In this document: one piece after another, positions 41,869 to 49,728 of the stretch
How positions within the stretch are numbered: the stretch's first letter is position 1
Layout of the letters: every line of letters starts with the position of its first letter
Origin: JAWCQZ01 sp038869515 [NCBI: Halobacteria archaeon]
GTDB taxonomy: Archaea > Halobacteriota > Syntropharchaeia > JACQPP01
Assembly: GCA_038869515.1 (NCBI GenBank)
Contig: JAWCQZ010000002.1
Coordinates: forward strand, 62,001 to 126,000
Direction: 5' to 3'
Length of the DNA: 64,000 nucleotides
Program-made: the position numbers and the translations under genes
The notes under the pieces: generated by a model
Seen by the model: the letters and a program-made list of their open reading frames with translations, nothing else
The model's database searches: none
Told to the model about the DNA's origin: nothing

Positions 41869-42012
41869 TTTCGAATACCGGTCCGGGCTGACGTCGAACA
41901 GCCGCTTGCACCCCGCGCTGCAGAAGGCGTAGATCTTCTCCCGGTGGACCGAGGTCCACTTCGGGGGGTCTCCCTGGACCGGCATCCGGCAGACGGGGTC
42001 GCGGGGGGCCAT
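41860..42012 (-). CDS. YHS-domain metal-binding mini-protein
   Basis: A 50-residue protein that is little more than a YHS/TRASH-like domain: RDPVCRMPVQGD, then KIYAFCSAGCKRLFDVSPDRY. The DPVC-M pattern and the FCS-x2-C pair are the expected metal-binding cysteines. It could be a small copper/metal carrier or the stand-alone form of the domain found on heavy-metal ATPases. It starts at ATG 42012, 5 nt after the stop of the Yip1-like membrane gene, so the two are probably co-transcribed. Confidence 0.8.
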   Translation of the reverse strand: MAPRDPVCRMPVQGDPPKWTSVHREKIYAFCSAGCKRLFDVSPDRYSKSV

Positions 42013-42017
42013 GGCGG

Positions 42018-42584
42018 CTAATGGTTCCAGACGAAGAGGACGCCGGCCGCCGTGCCCGCGGCCCCGGAGATGACGAGGGAGAGGAGGTAGCCCCCGAGCG
42101 CCCGCCGGGGCGTGAAGCCCGCCACCTCCCGGAAGAGCAGGAAGCTCAGCAAGGCGCCCCAGAGGGTGCCCGCCCCCATGACCGCGAAGAGGAGGGGCCG
42201 CTGGAGGATGGCGAAGTTGCGCCCCTCGGTGGTGAGGAAGACCGGAGTCATGGCGAGCATGCCCGCCAGGACGGGCGTCCACGCGAGGGCGCTCGCCTCG
42301 ACCATCGAGGCGGACTTCGGCCGACCCCCGAGGAGGCGCGCCGAAACGGCGAGGGAGAAGAGGGAGAGGACCCAGAAGCCCCCGAAGATGAGGCCGGCCA
42401 AGCCGGAATACCACGGGTCGAACCACCGTCGCGTCGCGGCCCACGCGGTGAGGAAGAGGCCGAGGAAGGCGGGGAGGAGCCCCCAGAGGACCCCCTCCCA
42501 GGGGCGGGGCTCCTCGGCCGCCCCGCGGAAAGCCTCCCGGGGCCGGTGGAGGACGAGGGAGAGGTGGCGGAGGAAGGCGGCCAT
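42018..42584 (-). CDS. Yip1-domain membrane protein
   Basis: A 188-residue protein with five predicted membrane helices, among them LWGLLPAFLGLFLTAWAATR, IFGGFWVLSLFSLAVSARLL, WTPVLAGMLAMTPVFLT and GYLLSLVISGAAGTAAGVLF. The N-terminal FLRHLSLVLHRPREAFRGA with the conserved PREAF and the overall layout match Yip1/DUF1282-type proteins. Start 42584 is chosen because a TATA box lies 24 nt upstream; an in-frame ATG at 42641 would include the promoter. Function in archaea is unknown. Confidence 0.75.
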   Translation of the reverse strand: MAAFLRHLSLVLHRPREAFRGAAEEPRPWEGVLWGLLPAFLGLFLTAWAATRRWFDPWYSGLAGLIFGGFWVLSLFSLAVSARLLGGRPKSASMVEASALAWTPVLAGMLAMTPVFLTTEGRNFAILQRPLLFAVMGAGTLWGALLSFLLFREVAGFTPRRALGGYLLSLVISGAAGTAAGVLFVWNH

Positions 42585-42603
42585 CCCGCGAGAGGCCCCG
42601 CGC

Positions 42604-42613
42604 GCATAAGTTT
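42604..42613. promoter_or_regulatory. Shared TATA region for Yip1-like and phosphoesterase genes
   Basis: GCATAAGTTT lies about 24 nt before the minus-strand ATG at 42584 and 31 nt before the plus-strand ATG at 42640, so it can serve both directions. A GC-rich near-palindrome (GGGGGGGCTCTCCCCCC) directly precedes the plus-strand start. Confidence 0.45.
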
Positions 42614-42639
42614 CTTTCCTCCGGGGGGGCTCTCCCCCC

Positions 42640-43812
42640 ATGCGCTACCTGGCGGTCCCGGCGGCTTTCCTCCTCGTCTCGCTGCTCCTCGTCCACCAGG
42701 GGGCCACCAACCCGGGATTCCCGGGCAACGCGCCGCCGGTCGCGGGGCCCACGGCGCCCCTGCCGCGCATCGTCGGGGTGGGGGGCGTGGTGGGGTGGGC
42801 GGAGAACCTCACCTACTCGAGCCCCTACAACGCCTCCTCCTTCTGCTTCGCCCACCTCTCCGATTTCCAGTTGCAGGACCCCTGGTCCCAGGACCTGGAG
42901 CCGGTGAAGGCGGCGCTGCGGAACATCGACGGAATCACCCCCGCCTTCGCCGTGGTCACCGGGGACCTCTCGGAGTATGGCTGGCCCAGCGAGTGGGAGC
43001 TCTACAAGTCGCTGGAGCGCATCCTGACGGTCCCGGTCTACCCGGTGCCGGGCAACCACGAGACCTACGGGGACCCGTTCCTCGTCTCCTACCGCGCCCT
43101 CATCGGCCCCCCGAACTACACCTTCGACTTCCTCGGCCACCTCTTCGTCGGGCTCGACTCCTCGACGCCGCGGCTGACCCAGGGAAGCCTCGACGGTCCG
43201 CAGCTGGAGTGGCTCGAGAGGGTCCTCAAGGATGCGCGCGACCGGAGGGCGCGGACGGTCACCCTCTTCTCCCACCACGGGCCGGTCCAGCACCCGCAGG
43301 CGGTGGACTTCCCGCTCTTCGGAGGGCTCATCAAACTGCCCGGCATCCCCCTCCTGCGGGACCGGGACGCGGTGCTGGAACTCATCGAGAGGTACGGCGT
43401 GGACCACTACCTCATCGGCCACGAGCACCTCAACTGGGAGGAGCGGCGCGGGGGGACCCTGTACCTCATCACCGGCGACATCGCGGGCAAGCCCTACGAC
43501 GACCAGCCGGTGGAGCCGAAGCCGGTCCACTCCTACCGGCTCGTCTGCCTCGAGGGGGACAGGGTCACGTTCCACGAGTGGGTCCCGCGGGACGGCGGCC
43601 TGACGGTGAACCGCTCCGAGGACCGCAAGGAGGTCCGCATCCGGAACACCTTCTCCGGCGACTACCCGCTGGCGGTGGTGCGGCTCCCGGTCTGCCGGAA
43701 CGAGCCGGTCGAGGGCGGGTTCGTCCAGGCGATCGACCGCGGGTCGTGCACGACCTACGTGGGGACGAGGTTGCCCGCGGGGAGGGAGCACGTGGTGAGG
43801 GTCGTTCCGTGA
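42640..43812 (+). CDS. Secreted calcineurin-like metallophosphoesterase
   Basis: A 390-residue protein with a signal or anchor (AVPAAFLLVSLLLVHQG) and a metallophosphoesterase domain. Metal motifs are, in order, AHLSDFQLQD, VVTGDLSEYG, PVPGNHETYG, LFSHHGPVQ and LIGHEHLNWE. In the first, the family D-x-H is D-x-Q, so one site-1 metal ligand is replaced. The C-terminal 100 residues form a beta-rich domain (SYRLVCLEGDRVTFHEWVP) with two cysteines. It acts outside the cell or at its surface on an unknown phosphoester. A dehalogenase-like hydrolase follows with a 4-nt overlap. Confidence 0.87.
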   Translation: MRYLAVPAAFLLVSLLLVHQGATNPGFPGNAPPVAGPTAPLPRIVGVGGVVGWAENLTYSSPYNASSFCFAHLSDFQLQDPWSQDLEPVKAALRNIDGITPAFAVVTGDLSEYGWPSEWELYKSLERILTVPVYPVPGNHETYGDPFLVSYRALIGPPNYTFDFLGHLFVGLDSSTPRLTQGSLDGPQLEWLERVLKDARDRRARTVTLFSHHGPVQHPQAVDFPLFGGLIKLPGIPLLRDRDAVLELIERYGVDHYLIGHEHLNWEERRGGTLYLITGDIAGKPYDDQPVEPKPVHSYRLVCLEGDRVTFHEWVPRDGGLTVNRSEDRKEVRIRNTFSGDYPLAVVRLPVCRNEPVEGGFVQAIDRGSCTTYVGTRLPAGREHVVRVVP

Positions 43813-44702
43813 CGGAGGCGCAGCCACTCCCGAAGTTCATCGCCGACGCCTTCCCCTTCCCCCGCCGGCGCGTCGAGACCCGCCACGGCGGAATGGAGTG
43901 CGCGGACACGGGCGGCTCCGGGCGGCCCGTGGTGATGGTCCACGGAAACCCCGCCTGGTCCTACCTCTACCGGAAAGTGATGGCCGGATTGAAGGGCTCC
44001 GGGCTTCGACTGGTCGCCCCCGACCTCCTCGGCTTCGGGACCAGTTTCAAGCCCCGCGACTGGCGCTGGCACGCCCTCCGGCGCCACGGCGAGGCTCTGC
44101 TCGACCTCGTCGAGGAACTGGACCTCCGCGACATCGTCCTCGTGGGCCAGGACTGGGGCGGGCCCGTCGGGACCTGGATGGCCGTCCACGCCCCGGAGCG
44201 GGTGACGGGCCTCCTTCTCGCCAACACCGCCGTCCTCGACCCGGGAAGCCGGTGGCGCACGACCGCGTTCCACCGCTTCTCCCACATGCCGGTCGTAAGC
44301 GAAATCGCCTTCCGAGGACTCAAGTTCCCGGTCCCCTGGATGCACGTCGTCCAGGGCGACCGCAACTCCATCGGACGCGCCGAGAAGCGGGCCTACGCCT
44401 GGCCCTTCCGACACCTGCGGGACCGGGCGGGCCCCCTCGCGCTGGCGCGGATGGTGCCCAACAGGCCCGACCACCCGACGGTCCCGGAGCTGAAGAAGAC
44501 CGACAGGTGGTTCCGGGGGTTCACGGGACCGGTGGAGTTCGTGTGGGGGGTCAAGGACCCCATCCTGGGGAGGCAGTTGAGGAGGCACGCGGAAGCGCAT
44601 CCGGGGGCGAGGGTCACGGAGACACAGGCGGGGCACTTCTTGCAGGAGGAGGTGCCGGGGGAACTGGCGGCCGCTGTCGGGCGGCTGGTGGGAAAGCCAT
44701 AA
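43809..44702 (+). CDS. Haloalkane dehalogenase-like alpha/beta hydrolase
   Basis: A 297-residue alpha/beta hydrolase. Oxyanion segment VVMVHGNPAWSYLYRKVM; nucleophile elbow VLVGQDWGGPVG with Asp as nucleophile and a following Trp, the dehalogenase arrangement rather than a serine hydrolase; catalytic acid in FVWGVKDPILG; and histidine in QAGHFLQEEVPGE. The GTG start at 43809 overlaps the phosphoesterase stop (GTGA). Homologues also include epoxide hydrolases and luciferase-like proteins, so the substrate remains open. Confidence 0.87.
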   Translation: MTEAQPLPKFIADAFPFPRRRVETRHGGMECADTGGSGRPVVMVHGNPAWSYLYRKVMAGLKGSGLRLVAPDLLGFGTSFKPRDWRWHALRRHGEALLDLVEELDLRDIVLVGQDWGGPVGTWMAVHAPERVTGLLLANTAVLDPGSRWRTTAFHRFSHMPVVSEIAFRGLKFPVPWMHVVQGDRNSIGRAEKRAYAWPFRHLRDRAGPLALARMVPNRPDHPTVPELKKTDRWFRGFTGPVEFVWGVKDPILGRQLRRHAEAHPGARVTETQAGHFLQEEVPGELAAAVGRLVGKP

Positions 44703-44789
44703 CGAGGGGGACCCGTTCGCGGACATCCCCGATTGAAATCGGTTCTTGCGCCAGGAAAGGGCGGAGGTTCGAAACGGAGGGGCGCGGCT

Positions 44790-45443
44790 TCAGGACCGTC
44801 GGCCCCGGCTGCGCCGGCCCGAAAGCCAAGCGACAGCCGCCAGAGCCCCCAAGGCCCCGAGCGCCTCGAACCCGGGCGCCTTCGCCGCGCCCCCGGCCAG
44901 CCGGCCGTCCACCATCTTCGCGAGGGCGTGGATTTTGTCGGAGGGGAAAATCTCCTCCAGAGAATCCGCCGCCACCAGGTAAGGTCCGCGGATGAAGAGG
45001 ACGCTCGCGCCGGTGGCCCCCCCGGTCTCGTTCTCCGCGACGACCCCCTGGTCGCCGTAGGGCGCGGGGCCCACGGTGCCGAGGTCGCGGGTGCGGTTTC
45101 TCACGTCCCGCATGCACTGGAAGAAGGCGGCCGCTTCGCCGGAGGAGTTGAACCGGTAGAGGGTGACGCGGGCGAGGAGGTTGTCCCGCTCCTCTCCCGG
45201 GGCGAGGGGCGGAAGGAGGAGGCCGACGTTCACGAAGGCCCCGGCGGCCGCCGTCGTGTCGCACCGGGTGTTCTGGAGCTCCCGGGCGCCCGCGAACCCC
45301 GTCTTCTCCGGCTGGAGCTTCAAGGGCGCCAGGTCGGCGGAGCCGGGGAGGTAGTCCGTGAGGTTCTCCTTGGCCGCGGCGTCCCCCGCGAGGAGGAGCA
45401 CGGCGGCGAGGAGGATTACGCCCGCACCTTCAATCCGGGCCAC
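44790..45443 (-). CDS. Secreted protein with a PGF-CTERM sorting tail
   Basis: A 217-residue exported protein: signal AGVILLAAVLLLAGDAAA, an extracellular domain with sequons (NLT, NSS, NRT, NET) and two cysteines, and a C-terminal PGF-CTERM signal (APGFEALGALGALAAVAWL) plus an Arg cluster, the substrate signature of archaeosortase A, which cuts and lipid-anchors the protein. The domain itself (ADLAPLKLQPEKTGFAGARE) is not recognised. Its start overlaps the end of the upstream CrtC-like gene by 28 nt on the same strand. Archaeosortase is not in the window. Confidence 0.78.
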   Translation of the reverse strand: MARIEGAGVILLAAVLLLAGDAAAKENLTDYLPGSADLAPLKLQPEKTGFAGARELQNTRCDTTAAAGAFVNVGLLLPPLAPGEERDNLLARVTLYRFNSSGEAAAFFQCMRDVRNRTRDLGTVGPAPYGDQGVVAENETGGATGASVLFIRGPYLVAADSLEEIFPSDKIHALAKMVDGRLAGGAAKAPGFEALGALGALAAVAWLSGRRSRGRRS

Positions 45444-46465
45444 GGCTCTCGCCTCGTTGTTTCAAAACACGCCGTTCCCTGCGCGGTCAGCTCCTTCTGG
45501 AGGGCCCACTCCCCCCCGTCGCGCCGGAGAACTTTCAGCCGCATGTCGGCCAGCTCCGTGTTGGCGCAGTAGAGGCGACTGTCGTCGGGATCGATGTATT
45601 CGAGCTGGACCATCTGCGCGGGCTCGCCCGTCAACTCCCCCTCGAACCGCGTCTCCCCCCTCTCGGCGGCGAAGGTCCAGCGGCCCAACTCCCACCGGCT
45701 CTCGGTCTTGCGGAGGTCGGAGAGCCGGTTGAAGGTGAACGCGTGGCCCGGGCGGCCGAAGTGGACGATGGTGAGGAGCCGGTCGCTCCCCGTGCGGGGC
45801 TTCACCGAGAAACCTTCGAAGACGAACTCCGGGTCCTCCTTGAACGCCCCGCAGTGGCCCCACGCCCAGCCCGGCGCGTGGCGGCGCCCCCAGTGGTGGG
45901 TCTGGTGGCCCGGGGCCCCCTGGAACTCGTAGCGGGTCCCGTTCACCACGGCGCGGCCCGAGATGCTGACCGCGGGGTTCGGCGACGCGACCCGGGCCAC
46001 CGGCAGGGGAAGCGAGTAGAAGAGGCCCGGAAGGTGGCGGAACGAGCGGGGAGCGGGCTCCCACTTCAGGTCCCACTCCATCTCCCCCTCGGCGCTCTTG
46101 ACCCTCCCGCGGGCCGAACGGTGGGTCAACTCGCTGTCGCCGAGGGCGAAGCGGAAGGGAGATGCGGAGAGTTCGGCCTTCGACGCCGGGGCCGCCTGCT
46201 TCAGGGCGACCGTCCTGCCGCTTTTCCCGTCGAAGAAGTTGCCCCAGAGTTCGACGACGGGCTCCCCCCGCTCGGCCCACCGACCCTCGCGTTCCGATGC
46301 GGAACGGGGTTGGGTCGGGGGCCTCGCCCGGAAGGGGGCCATGAGGGTGTAGCGGAGCCACCAGGCGGTCCGGCTCGGCGCGTCGTGGAGAATCACGTAG
46401 TAGGCCTCGTAGGCGCCGGGGCGCCCCTTCCAGCGCACGGCGTTGTCGGACTCGGAGGAGGCCAT
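45416..46465 (-). CDS. AttH/CrtC-like lipocalin-fold protein (tentative)
   Basis: A 349-residue soluble beta-rich protein. The pattern resembles AttH/hydroxyneurosporene synthase and tocopherol-cyclase-like barrels: an N-terminal WKGRPGAYEAYYVILHDAPS, central GRAVVNGTRYEFQGAPGHQT with the THHWGRRHAPGWAWGHCGAF segment (the HxWG...W-x-W-G core), and FVFEGFSVKPRTGSDRLLTI. It would bind or transform a hydrophobic isoprenoid, but the assignment rests on this motif only. No signal peptide is evident. The PGF-CTERM protein follows with overlap, so both are probably co-expressed. Confidence 0.55.
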   Translation of the reverse strand: MASSESDNAVRWKGRPGAYEAYYVILHDAPSRTAWWLRYTLMAPFRARPPTQPRSASEREGRWAERGEPVVELWGNFFDGKSGRTVALKQAAPASKAELSASPFRFALGDSELTHRSARGRVKSAEGEMEWDLKWEPAPRSFRHLPGLFYSLPLPVARVASPNPAVSISGRAVVNGTRYEFQGAPGHQTHHWGRRHAPGWAWGHCGAFKEDPEFVFEGFSVKPRTGSDRLLTIVHFGRPGHAFTFNRLSDLRKTESRWELGRWTFAAERGETRFEGELTGEPAQMVQLEYIDPDDSRLYCANTELADMRLKVLRRDGGEWALQKELTAQGTACFETTRREPWPGLKVRA

Positions 46466-46510
46466 GAGAGGGGGACGGTCGGCGGTGGGAAAAAGGATGC
46501 GGGTCCGGGC

Positions 46511-47068
46511 TCACGCGGGGCACTTCAGGGAGGGGTTCCAGTCGGAGTAGGTCCCCGCCGGGTTGGAGACGAACCAGACGTGCAGGACCCGGTGGGGGAA
46601 GTTCATGCCGGGGTGTCCCTCGGGGAGGAGGACCATCTCCTGCCCGAACACCTTGGGCGATGTGGCGTTCATGTCCGCCTCGTACTCCACCCCCACCACC
46701 TCCACCTTGCCGTCGCCGTCCCCGTCGAGGAGGAGCAGGTCCTCCGGGTTCATGGGGTCGATTTTGTCGTCGAAGAGGTCGGGCTTCGCGTAGTGGAAGC
46801 CCATGGCCGCGGTCTCGGGCATGGTGGCCGGGATGCCGAATCGCGGCCGGGCCGGGGGCGGAATCTCGGAGACGTTCACGCACTCGGAGACCTTGATGTA
46901 GCCCGGGGGGAGTTTGTCGGCAGTCAGGCCGGCGAACTTCGCCTTCACCTGCTCCAGGGTGGCGGTCGCCGGCGAGGGGACCGGGGCGGGCGTCTGGGGG
47001 CCGGAGCAGCCCGATATCAGGAGCGCCGCCGCGATGAGGCCGGCGAGAACCACCCATGCAGAGCGCAT
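46511..47068 (-). CDS. Lipoprotein, unknown function
   Basis: A 185-residue protein with a lipobox (LIAAALLISGCSGPQ), so the mature N-terminal cysteine would be lipid-anchored outside. The domain has VKAKFAGLTADKLPPGYIKV, an Asp-rich calcium-like loop LLLLDGDGDGKVEVVGVEYE, and FPHRVLHVWFVSNPAGTYSD. No family is recognised. The TATA box of this gene overlaps the last codons of the upstream DPH6 gene. Confidence 0.7.
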   Translation of the reverse strand: MRSAWVVLAGLIAAALLISGCSGPQTPAPVPSPATATLEQVKAKFAGLTADKLPPGYIKVSECVNVSEIPPPARPRFGIPATMPETAAMGFHYAKPDLFDDKIDPMNPEDLLLLDGDGDGKVEVVGVEYEADMNATSPKVFGQEMVLLPEGHPGMNFPHRVLHVWFVSNPAGTYSDWNPSLKCPA

Positions 47069-47089
47069 CGGGGGAGGACCCCGGAAGGG

Positions 47090-47803
47090 TTAAAAATTTT
47101 TGGGGCGGGGCGGCCCAGGGACCTCTTTCGCGGCCAACCGGGCCTCTCTCACAAACAGGGTTCCCCGGTCGCCCTTCCACGACCTCTCGGCCCGGAGAAT
47201 CTCGATGCGCTTGCGGAAAAAGGGGGCGTCGAGGACCAGCGTCTCGTACTCGCCCCCCTCGCCGCTGACGTGGAGGCCGTGCCTGCTCCGGAGTCGCAAG
47301 AGCTCCCCCACCGCCGCGTCGTCGAGCCTCCGGCCCAGCCACTCGGGCCCGAGTCCGAGCGCGGCCACGTGGACGAAGAGGACGTGCCATGGGTCGCGGG
47401 CCACCTCCCGGAGCATCGGCAGAGGGTCGGCGCCCCAGAGGGGGGCGACCAGGGCGAGGCCGAGGCCGCGGCAGAGCGTTTCGACCCGCTCCTTCTGGTA
47501 GCGGGAGGCGACGGCGCCCGCGACGACCCCTTCGCACCCGCGCTCCTTCGCCCGCGCAAGCGCCCGGCGAAGGTCCTCCAGCTCCCGCTCCTTCTCCCCC
47601 GGGGTCCGCTCGACGATGAGCGGGAGCCCGCACGCCTCGGCGAACAGGTCGGTGAGGTGGACGTTCTGGCTCTGGAACATGTAGGAGTCGGGGTTCTCGG
47701 GGCGGAGGGAGACGAGGCAGGCGACGGTGTGGCCCTGCTGCGACGCTTTCCACAGGCACCACGAGGAGTCCTTTCCGCCGGAGACGAGGGCCGCGAGGCG
47801 CAT
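47090..47803 (-). CDS. Diphthine--ammonia ligase (DPH6 family)
   Basis: A 237-residue ATP-dependent amidase performing the last step of diphthamide formation on elongation factor 2. The PP-loop ALVSGGKDSSWCLWKASQQG is at the N-terminus, followed by PDSYMFQSQNVHLTDLFAEA, VVAGAVASRYQKERVE, the family signature LAPLWG-type APLWGADPLPMLRE, and HVSGEGGEYETLVLDAPFF. It starts at ATG 47803; sequence upstream in the same frame belongs to gene debris. The stop codon lies in an A/T-rich run that is also the lipoprotein promoter. Dph2 is encoded at 52180-53187. Confidence 0.9.
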   Translation of the reverse strand: MRLAALVSGGKDSSWCLWKASQQGHTVACLVSLRPENPDSYMFQSQNVHLTDLFAEACGLPLIVERTPGEKERELEDLRRALARAKERGCEGVVAGAVASRYQKERVETLCRGLGLALVAPLWGADPLPMLREVARDPWHVLFVHVAALGLGPEWLGRRLDDAAVGELLRLRSRHGLHVSGEGGEYETLVLDAPFFRKRIEILRAERSWKGDRGTLFVREARLAAKEVPGPPRPKNF

Positions 47804-48306
47804 GCGGCCTCTGACTATGGGCAGATGGCCCGAATCGTGTCTCTCCCCTCGAACCGCGGCCCGGCTGAACTTCGCCATCCGGTCCGGAATCCCATCGTTG
47901 TCGTGGTCCCCGACCGACGTCGGCGACGGCTCCGCCGGGACCGTCCCGTTGAGCCTCACGGTTGAGCCGACGATGTCGGCCGGGTTAAACCCTTCGGTCA
48001 GCTCGATGCGGGCGGTGATGAGTCCCTCGCTCTTCCCTATGCCTCGTCGCGCGGGGCCTCTGTCTCGCGAACCCTTCGGCGCGCGTGGCAAGCAAAGGAT
48101 GAGGCCCCGCGCGGTCCCCTCCTGAACCGTCCGCATTTCGTCGGCAACGATGTCGTCGTCCCGGCGGAACGAGAGGGCTTCCGAGTGGCCCGGGACTTCG
48201 GGCGGAGCCCCCGCCCCTCCCGGCGACAGCAAGCCGAGGCAGCCGGGGTTCGAGGTTGGGGTGGCTATTGGGGCGCTGGCCGCTGCAGCGCTGAGTCGGA
48301 GAAAGA
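47804..48306. other. Gene debris island upstream of DPH6
   Basis: These 503 nt hold no intact gene. On the minus strand, about 47850-48022 encodes a fragment typical of archaeal secreted proteins (TARIELTEGFNPADIVGSTV, NGTVPAEPSPTSV, GDHDNDGIPDRMAKF) with no start or end. On the plus strand lie copy 3 of the 37-bp repeat (48161-48188) and, beginning within it, an orphan PGF-CTERM tail (48183-48317). These look like leftovers of surface-protein genes. Confidence 0.65.
48161..48188. repeat. 37-bp dispersed repeat, copy 3 (partial)
   Basis: The 28-nt core CCGGCGGAACGAGAGGG...CCGAGTGG matches 32877-32904 closely and 13515-13542 less so. It sits at the junction where the orphan PGF-CTERM coding tail begins. 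Confidence 0.6.
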
Positions 48307-48317
48307 TCACTCGATGA
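48183..48317 (+). pseudogene. Orphan PGF-CTERM tail of a lost surface protein
   Basis: The plus-strand frame ending at TGA 48315-48317 reads EWPGTSGGAPAPPGDSKPR, then QPGFEVGVAIGALAAAALS and RRKITR: a Pro/Gly linker, the PGF motif, a hydrophobic helix and a basic end, exactly the architecture of archaeosortase-A substrates. An in-frame stop at 48123 and the absence of any exported domain upstream show that the rest of the gene is gone. It converges with and overlaps the antitoxin gene end by 11 nt. Confidence 0.65.
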
Positions 48318-48654
48318 CTTCGATTTGAATCCTCTTTCGGTCGATGGGCCAGAGACGCACCGGAGATTTCGGGCGGAGCTTGAGAAGGCGGGCCACGTCC
48401 GAGGGGATGCGGATGGCGAGGGAATTCCCCGTACGGGAGACCTGGATGTTCTTCTCCAGGCCGAAGAAGCCGCGTTTTTTGGCCAGGGACTGCAGTCTTT
48501 CCACGGTCTCGTTGTCGAGGTATTCGGCCCCGCATCGGGTGCAAACCTCGCACGGGTGGACCCCGAAGGAGAGGCCGAACAACTCAACCTCGGTCTGGGA
48601 CTTCTTCAGGACGCCGCCGCAACGACAGGGGTGGTCGGTAACTCTCTCGCTCAT
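48307..48654 (-). CDS. YgiT/MqsA-type zinc-finger antitoxin with an AbrB domain
   Basis: A 115-residue protein. The N-terminal zinc finger (HPCRCGGVLKKSQTEVELFG, VHPCEVCTRCGAEYLDNET) has the paired C-x-C and C-x2-C sites of YgiT/MqsA proteins. Residues about 66-115 are an AbrB/SpoVT hairpin (KNIQVSRTGNSLAIRIPSDV, LLKLRPKSPVRLWPIDRK). It would bind the toxin and the operator. The ATG overlaps the toxin stop by 4 nt; the toxin is translated first, as in MqsRA pairs. Confidence 0.82.
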   Translation of the reverse strand: MSERVTDHPCRCGGVLKKSQTEVELFGLSFGVHPCEVCTRCGAEYLDNETVERLQSLAKKRGFFGLEKNIQVSRTGNSLAIRIPSDVARLLKLRPKSPVRLWPIDRKRIQIEVIE

Positions 48655-48890
48655 AGGAGCTTCACCGTCACCGGATACACCTTCCGCACGCCCCGCGACC
48701 GCAGGTGGACCTCGTCGTATACAACGCTGAAAAAGCGGTGAAAGGACTCCGCCAGTCCGGTCCGTCTTTGGATGACTCTCTTGCCTTTCAGGATTGCCTC
48801 CTCCACCTCGTGGACGGAGACGCCCCGGAGGGTCATCCGCTCAATCGCGTGCTTGGCACGGCGGTGCTCCCAGTTGATTTTCAGTTGCAT
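48651..48890 (-). CDS. DUF4258/MqsR-like toxin
   Basis: A 79-residue RelE/BrnT-like small protein: NWEHRRAKHAIERMTLRGVS, VHEVEEAILKGKRVIQRRTG, then SFHRFFSVVYDEV and VRKVYPVTVKLL. The order helix-R-x2-S-x2-EV-x2-[AI] followed by beta-strands matches DUF4258 toxins, presumed ribonucleases. It is paired with the zinc-finger antitoxin directly downstream. Start 48890 has a TATA box 25 nt upstream. The module sits beside IS630 and surface-gene remnants, in keeping with mobility. Confidence 0.8.
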   Translation of the reverse strand: MQLKINWEHRRAKHAIERMTLRGVSVHEVEEAILKGKRVIQRRTGLAESFHRFFSVVYDEVHLRSRGVRKVYPVTVKLL

Positions 48891-48910
48891 GATTACAAGT
48901 AATACGTGTA

Positions 48911-48921
48911 CTATTTAAATC
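48911..48921 (-). promoter_or_regulatory. TATA box and possible operator of the TA pair
   Basis: Minus-strand ATTTAAATAG lies about 25 nt before ATG 48890. Between it and the start codon, 48897-48911 reads AGTAATACGTGTACT, an imperfect dyad (AGTA...TACT) that could be the autorepression site. Confidence 0.5.
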
Positions 48922-49728
48922 TTGCGACGTTGGAGGCGGGCCCGGCGACGGTCCCATTGGGCGCGATGCCGTCGATGTCGATGCCGAGGGCCGAGCAGAT
49001 GGCGCAGGAGACGTTGTCGATGACGTTCCCGGTGACGTTCAGGCCGGAGTTCGCACCCCGGGCCCGGAGGGCGGTGACGTTCTGGCCGGTGCCCGTGAGG
49101 GGCGTCCGGTTGAAGTTCACGAAGCGGCTGTTGGTGATGTTGGTGTCGTTCGAGAACTCCAGCAGGATGCCGGTCTCGTTGGAGCTGTTGACGGTGACGT
49201 TGGTGATGTTGATGAAGCGGTTGCGGACTGCTTCTGTCCCCTGGACGTGGATGCCGACGCGGGAGTCGCGGACGGTGACGTTGACGGAGGGGTCGATGAA
49301 GAGGCCGATGTCGGGTCGGCCGATGGTGAGGTTGTCGATGACGTGGTTGTTTGAGGTCGAGACATCGACGCCCCGCCGCGGGCCGATGAGGTTCTCGATA
49401 CGGGTGTTGTTGATGCGGATGGTGTTGACCGCGACGTCGATGCCGAATTCGGCGTTGCGGATGGTGAAGTTGGATAGGACACTCTGCGCAGCAAGAGAGT
49501 CCGCTACTCGAACCCCTCTGCTATCCGCGAAATTTTCTCCATCGAGGATTGTATTTTGTGGGTCCCGGCCGATGATGTCGAGAAACTTCCCGGTGATATC
49601 GACCACGCCGTTGAATGGAGATTTGCGCTTGTAGGTTCCAGGTTTGACGTCGAGGACATCATTACTGAGAACGCCTACGTCCCCAATCGCATCCTGAATC
49701 GCTGTGTCCCCGAAAAAGGCGCAGTCTA
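48911..49728 (-). pseudogene. Truncated right-handed beta-helix surface protein
   Basis: About 270 codons of a parallel beta-helix (pectate-lyase-like/NosD-like) protein: GDTAIQDAIGDVGVLSNDVL, DVKPGTYKRKSPFNGVVDIT, TILDGENFADSRGV, then regular coils with Asn ladders (LSNFTIRNAEFGIDVAV, NNTRIENLIG, NHVIDNLTIGRPDIG, NRFINITNVTVNSSNETG). It lacks a signal peptide: the 5' end joins an IS630 transposase remnant in the same frame, and the 3' end stops abruptly at ASNVARFK next to the TA promoter. GC content falls in the first 250 nt. Most likely a decayed extracellular protein gene. Confidence 0.7.
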
